From an uncultured bacterium (GTDB lineage Bacteria > Cloacimonadota > Cloacimonadia > Cloacimonadales > Cloacimonadaceae): a stretch of 17,615 bases of DNA. The translations under genes were made by a program, and so were the position numbers. Shown piece after piece: positions 14,968-17,615 of the stretch. A model generated the notes under the pieces. The model had not been told where the DNA came from and did not search any database. It saw only the letters and a program-made list of their open reading frames with translations. Every line of letters begins with the position of its first letter. Positions within the stretch are counted from its first letter, which is position 1. The stretch covers positions 1 to 17,615 of the forward strand of contig CALGPA010000040.1 of NCBI GenBank assembly GCA_937960795.1, in the 5' to 3' direction.

Positions 14968-16283
14968 TTATTCCTCTGAATCTCAGCATAGCGGATCTTA
15001 CCGGTGTCTATCCATTGCACAAGGCGAATCTGAGCGGGACACACGTAGGCGCAGCTTCCGCACTTGATGCAGTCGTTAAGCCCGGCTTTGACAGCGATCT
15101 CCAGATCGTCATATTTGACGGCATTGGCGATCATCGAGGGCATGAGATTCATCGGACAGATATCGACGCAGCGAGCGCAACGCAAGCAGGTGTGCTCTGC
15201 CATAGAGCGGGCGGCCTTTTCACCTAGAAGCACCAAGCCGCTGCTGCCTTTGGTCATCCCAGCTTCCAGGGAAGGCAAAGCAAAGCCCATCATGGGTCCG
15301 CCGGAGATGGCTTTGCCTAAAGCGCCATTTAACCCCCCACAGTGCTCAACCAGGTCGCTATAGAGAGTCCCGATCGGAGCTAAGAGATTCATGGGTGTCT
15401 TCACCATCGGACCGGTGATGGATATCACCCGATCTATCAGAGGCTTTTGGTAGCGGGCAGCTTCATAGATGGCTACTGCGGTGCCTACATTTTGCACCAC
15501 CACTCCCACTGCCATAGGCAGTCCCCCGGCGGGGACTTTGCGATTTGTGGCGGCATAGATCAGCTGCTTCTCAGCGCCTTGGGGATATTGCATCTTCAGC
15601 CCCACGACCTCAAGATCCTTTTCCTTGGCGCAGCGTTTTTGCATCAGAGCGATGGCGTCAGGTTTGTTTGCCTCGATGCCGATCATCCCCTTGTTGGCTC
15701 CGACGATCTTCATGATGATCTTCAGTCCGCTGATGATCTCATCGGAATTCCGAAGCATCAAGCGATAGTCACTTGTGAGATATGGCTCACACTCCACTCC
15801 ATTGAGGATCACTGTATCAATAGGTTTATCCGCGGGAGGAGAAAGCTTTACGTGAGTGGGAAATCCTGCTCCACCCATTCCGCAGATGCCGGCATTTCCG
15901 ATACGCTCTTTGAGCACATCCACGGGAAGTTCGAGAAATTTTGGATCATCATCCAGAGGGATTATATCGTTTTGACCATCCGAGATAATCTCGATAGCGC
16001 TGGACATAGACCCGGTGGGATGCAGAAACCTGCCGATCTTGTTGACCGAGCCACTGATAGAGGCATGTTGATTCAGAGAAACAAAGCCGGAAGCTTGGGC
16101 GATCAATTGACCTTTTTGGACTTTCTCGCCCTGTTCTACGATAGGCGTAGAGGGCGCTCCGATATGTTGAGATAAGTGGATGATTACGCGCTTAGGCGTG
16201 GGGAAATTCGAAATGGCTGCTGATTTAGAATATTGCTTTTCATCATGAGGGTGTATACCCCCAGGAAAGGTTTTCAATCGCAT
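14964..16283 (-). CDS. rnfC: Rnf complex subunit C, NADH/FMN and Fe-S protein
   Basis: RnfC is the peripheral cytoplasmic subunit that binds NAD(H) and FMN. The protein starts RLKTFPGGIHP, as is typical. A biotinyl-lipoyl-like stretch (about 30-75) is followed by GNAGICGMGGAGFPTHVKL (130-148), the NADH/FMN site, as in NuoF. Two [4Fe-4S] motifs are CLRCARCVDICP (366-377) and CIKCGSCAYVCP (405-416). The frame is open to an ATG at 16337, but ATG 16283 is chosen because GGGAGAG lies just upstream and the resulting 439 residues match the family. The extra 18 residues from 16337 are basic and atypical. It is the first rnf gene, 137 bases after the GAPOR-like gene, with no clear promoter between them. 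Confidence 0.95.
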   Translation of the reverse strand: MRLKTFPGGIHPHDEKQYSKSAAISNFPTPKRVIIHLSQHIGAPSTPIVEQGEKVQKGQLIAQASGFVSLNQHASISGSVNKIGRFLHPTGSMSSAIEIISDGQNDIIPLDDDPKFLELPVDVLKERIGNAGICGMGGAGFPTHVKLSPPADKPIDTVILNGVECEPYLTSDYRLMLRNSDEIISGLKIIMKIVGANKGMIGIEANKPDAIALMQKRCAKEKDLEVVGLKMQYPQGAEKQLIYAATNRKVPAGGLPMAVGVVVQNVGTAVAIYEAARYQKPLIDRVISITGPMVKTPMNLLAPIGTLYSDLVEHCGGLNGALGKAISGGPMMGFALPSLEAGMTKGSSGLVLLGEKAARSMAEHTCLRCARCVDICPMNLMPSMIANAVKYDDLEIAVKAGLNDCIKCGSCAYVCPAQIRLVQWIDTGKIRYAEIQRNK

Positions 16284-16379
16284 TGACTCTCCCACAGGCT
16301 TCTTTGGAATCAAAGCCCTAAAGTGATTTTTTGCCATTTTTCTGAGAGCATCAGATTAGGCAAGGTTTTTTTGCATATA

Positions 16380-16406
16380 TGCCAAGCAATGGAGCTTCGC
16401 TTGGCA
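16380..16406. repeat. Hairpin downstream of the GAPOR-like gene
   Basis: TGCCAAGC (16380-16387) and GCTTGGCA (16399-16406) form a perfect 8-bp stem with an 11-base loop, in the space between the GAPOR-like stop and rnfC. An adjacent 10-base palindrome GCATATATGC lies at 16373-16382. No T tract follows on the minus strand (the sequence runs ATATATGC then seven A residues), so it is not a standard terminator. It may stabilise an mRNA end, act as an attenuator or form part of a rnf promoter region. Confidence 0.5.
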
Positions 16407-16420
16407 GTCATAATCATATC

Positions 16421-17615
16421 TCAGATCTCAGACAGACTTTCGTCTATGCCTTTGCGGATCTCATACCAAAAGTCAAACGCTGCCGAGGAGGCATCCTCGG
16501 TGAATTTGCAGAGCCAATCCGAAAGATCCGCATCATCTGTCGTGACGGACATTTTCAGGAGTGACTGATGCACAAAGTCTATACTCCGCTTGGACTCCCA
16601 AAAGACGGAAGCATTGCGGCAATTGATACGTCGCGCTGTGATGTGGGTGGAAAGCTGAAGCTCTTTGCCCAATCCAAAGAGTTCTTCAACGATCTGAGGC
16701 AACATCTCCTCCGCCCAGGCACGGTGAAAGCGGCAAATGCCGAGATTGTCCAGCATGATCTCTGCTTTCATCCTATCTGCATTGACCCTTCCCAGGTATC
16801 TGGGCGAGAAGTATTGATTCCCATAATACATATAATATCTGCCCATTGCCGGCATGGGCGACATCACACCGGGAGTCCAATATTGATTTGGCACCATCCA
16901 GCCTCTGCGCCCAAAGGCATTGTACACAAAGCTATCCATGATCTTGCTGCCCTTGGCGCGTGAAAGGCGTCGTGCATATTTGCGCGCCCCCTCGGAGATG
17001 TCGATCTTCCGCTGAGCGCCCAAAATGTTTTCCATCAGAGCTATGCCCAAAGTGGCATTATGCAGAGAGTCTTCCACCGTGTCAAAGCTCTGGCAATCCC
17101 ATCTTGGCAGAGCATCCACCCCCAGTTCATCAGCAAGGATGCTACCTTGATCCAATGCGTCCATGAGCCAGGCCACAAATCCACCGATGGAGATGGCATC
17201 AAAGCCCAGGCTATCTGCTTTGTGGCATATCATCTCGGCAGCGCGTTGATCAAAGACTCCGCAAAGAGGGCCCAGTGCTTGGTAAGGCTCATAATCCTTT
17301 TTGAAGATCCCATGATACTTTTTGCAGACTGCCACACATGGTTCTCCGCAGGTGTGCTGCTTTTTGGGGATGATGCTTTCTTGATTAAACTGCTTTAGAT
17401 AGTGGTTTCGGATATGCTTTTCATGGAAGTTCTTGCGGTCTTTATCCTCCCAAAAGATGCTTCGGTAGTTAAAGCCCAAAAAGCTATCGGCATTGTTATT
17501 GAAGTTCACGCCAAAAGTGCCGCCCGTGTCCACGTCCGGATCAAAGCGATATTTACAAGTCGCTTCGATATCCTTGGCGATCATCTTCTGTTCATAGCGT
17601 GCTTGGAACCACTCA
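16421..17615 (-). CDS. gor: GAPOR-like aldehyde:ferredoxin oxidoreductase, C-terminal part
   Basis: Only the 3' part is in the window; the frame stays open to the edge (first visible in-frame residues EWFQARYEQK), so the start lies beyond 17615. About 397 codons are seen of an expected roughly 620-650. The family is the tungstopterin aldehyde:ferredoxin oxidoreductases. CGEPCVAVC (C at 17350, 17338 and 17326 approximately) gives three [4Fe-4S] ligands, and DNLGIC (about 16750-16733) gives the fourth cysteine and a pterin-binding D; DSLGFD (about 17215) is the other pterin motif. From memory the closest pattern is Pyrococcus glyceraldehyde-3-phosphate:ferredoxin oxidoreductase: CxYRxxPxxxTGGTFG, FNxESIxPK, CGEPC, YEPYxAxGPL, and WxxGxxxPxPxxGRY. 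It would oxidise glyceraldehyde-3-phosphate to 3-phosphoglycerate with reduction of ferredoxin. rnfC follows 137 bases downstream on the same strand, so Rnf could reoxidise that ferredoxin. The family is sure; the GAPOR assignment is a recollected match. Confidence 0.8.
   Translation of the reverse strand, partial: EWFQARYEQKMIAKDIEATCKYRFDPDVDTGGTFGVNFNNNADSFLGFNYRSIFWEDKDRKNFHEKHIRNHYLKQFNQESIIPKKQHTCGEPCVAVCKKYHGIFKKDYEPYQALGPLCGVFDQRAAEMICHKADSLGFDAISIGGFVAWLMDALDQGSILADELGVDALPRWDCQSFDTVEDSLHNATLGIALMENILGAQRKIDISEGARKYARRLSRAKGSKIMDSFVYNAFGRRGWMVPNQYWTPGVMSPMPAMGRYYMYYGNQYFSPRYLGRVNADRMKAEIMLDNLGICRFHRAWAEEMLPQIVEELFGLGKELQLSTHITARRINCRNASVFWESKRSIDFVHQSLLKMSVTTDDADLSDWLCKFTEDASSAAFDFWYEIRKGIDESLSEI

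Noticed and set aside
15447..16175. 242-codon plus-strand open frame opposite rnfC
   Set aside because: Antisense to clear RnfC motifs; H-, D- and G-rich composition without any recognisable domain.

Overview
The window most likely comes from a Gram-negative, anaerobic, fermentative bacterium. The reasons are a lipopolysaccharide (LPS) core assembly cluster with heptosyltransferase II (so an outer membrane), a full Rnf ferredoxin:NAD+ oxidoreductase operon in the rnfCDGEAB order, and a tungsten-dependent aldehyde:ferredoxin oxidoreductase family gene beside it. Candidatus Cloacimonadota or a relative would fit, but that placement is inference; no rRNA or marker gene here settles it. Base composition looks balanced and even across the window.

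Layout. (1) 61-172: a tRNA-Arg(ACG) gene followed by a clear intrinsic terminator. (2) 184-9376, + strand: nine genes packed head to tail, nearly all joined by ATGA or TAATG overlaps. They are an MsbA-like ABC exporter, two GT2 glycosyltransferases (one WaaE-like), a GT4 glycosyltransferase, WaaF (GT9), an ATP-grasp protein, a CDP-glycerol glycerophosphotransferase-like protein, a TatD-family metallohydrolase and the tRNA t6A dehydratase TcdA. The first seven look like an outer-membrane glycolipid assembly and export pathway; the last two are housekeeping genes at the tail. (3) 9377-9741: a gene-poor stretch with a 49-base AT-rich palindrome, repeats of its half-site and two possible micro-ORFs. 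(4) 9742-11019, + strand: a 147-residue protein I do not recognise and a stand-alone RibD C-terminal-type reductase, each with a strong Shine-Dalgarno. (5) 11026-17615, - strand: a terminator, then (in transcription order, right to left) a glyceraldehyde-3-phosphate:ferredoxin oxidoreductase (GAPOR)-like gene cut by the window edge, rnfC, rnfD, rnfG, rnfE, rnfA and rnfB.

How it works together. In the LPS block, glycosyltransferases and WaaF would build the core oligosaccharide, the ATP-grasp and glycerophosphotransferase-like proteins may add a non-sugar decoration, and the ABC transporter would flip the product. In the right-hand block, a GAPOR-type enzyme would oxidise glyceraldehyde-3-phosphate and reduce ferredoxin, and Rnf would oxidise that ferredoxin with NAD+ while pumping ions. 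That would be a compact route from glycolysis to an ion gradient. It is an inference from gene adjacency and family identity, and is the most interesting hypothesis in the window together with the ATP-grasp/glycerophosphotransferase pair and the palindrome upstream of the unknown 147-residue protein.
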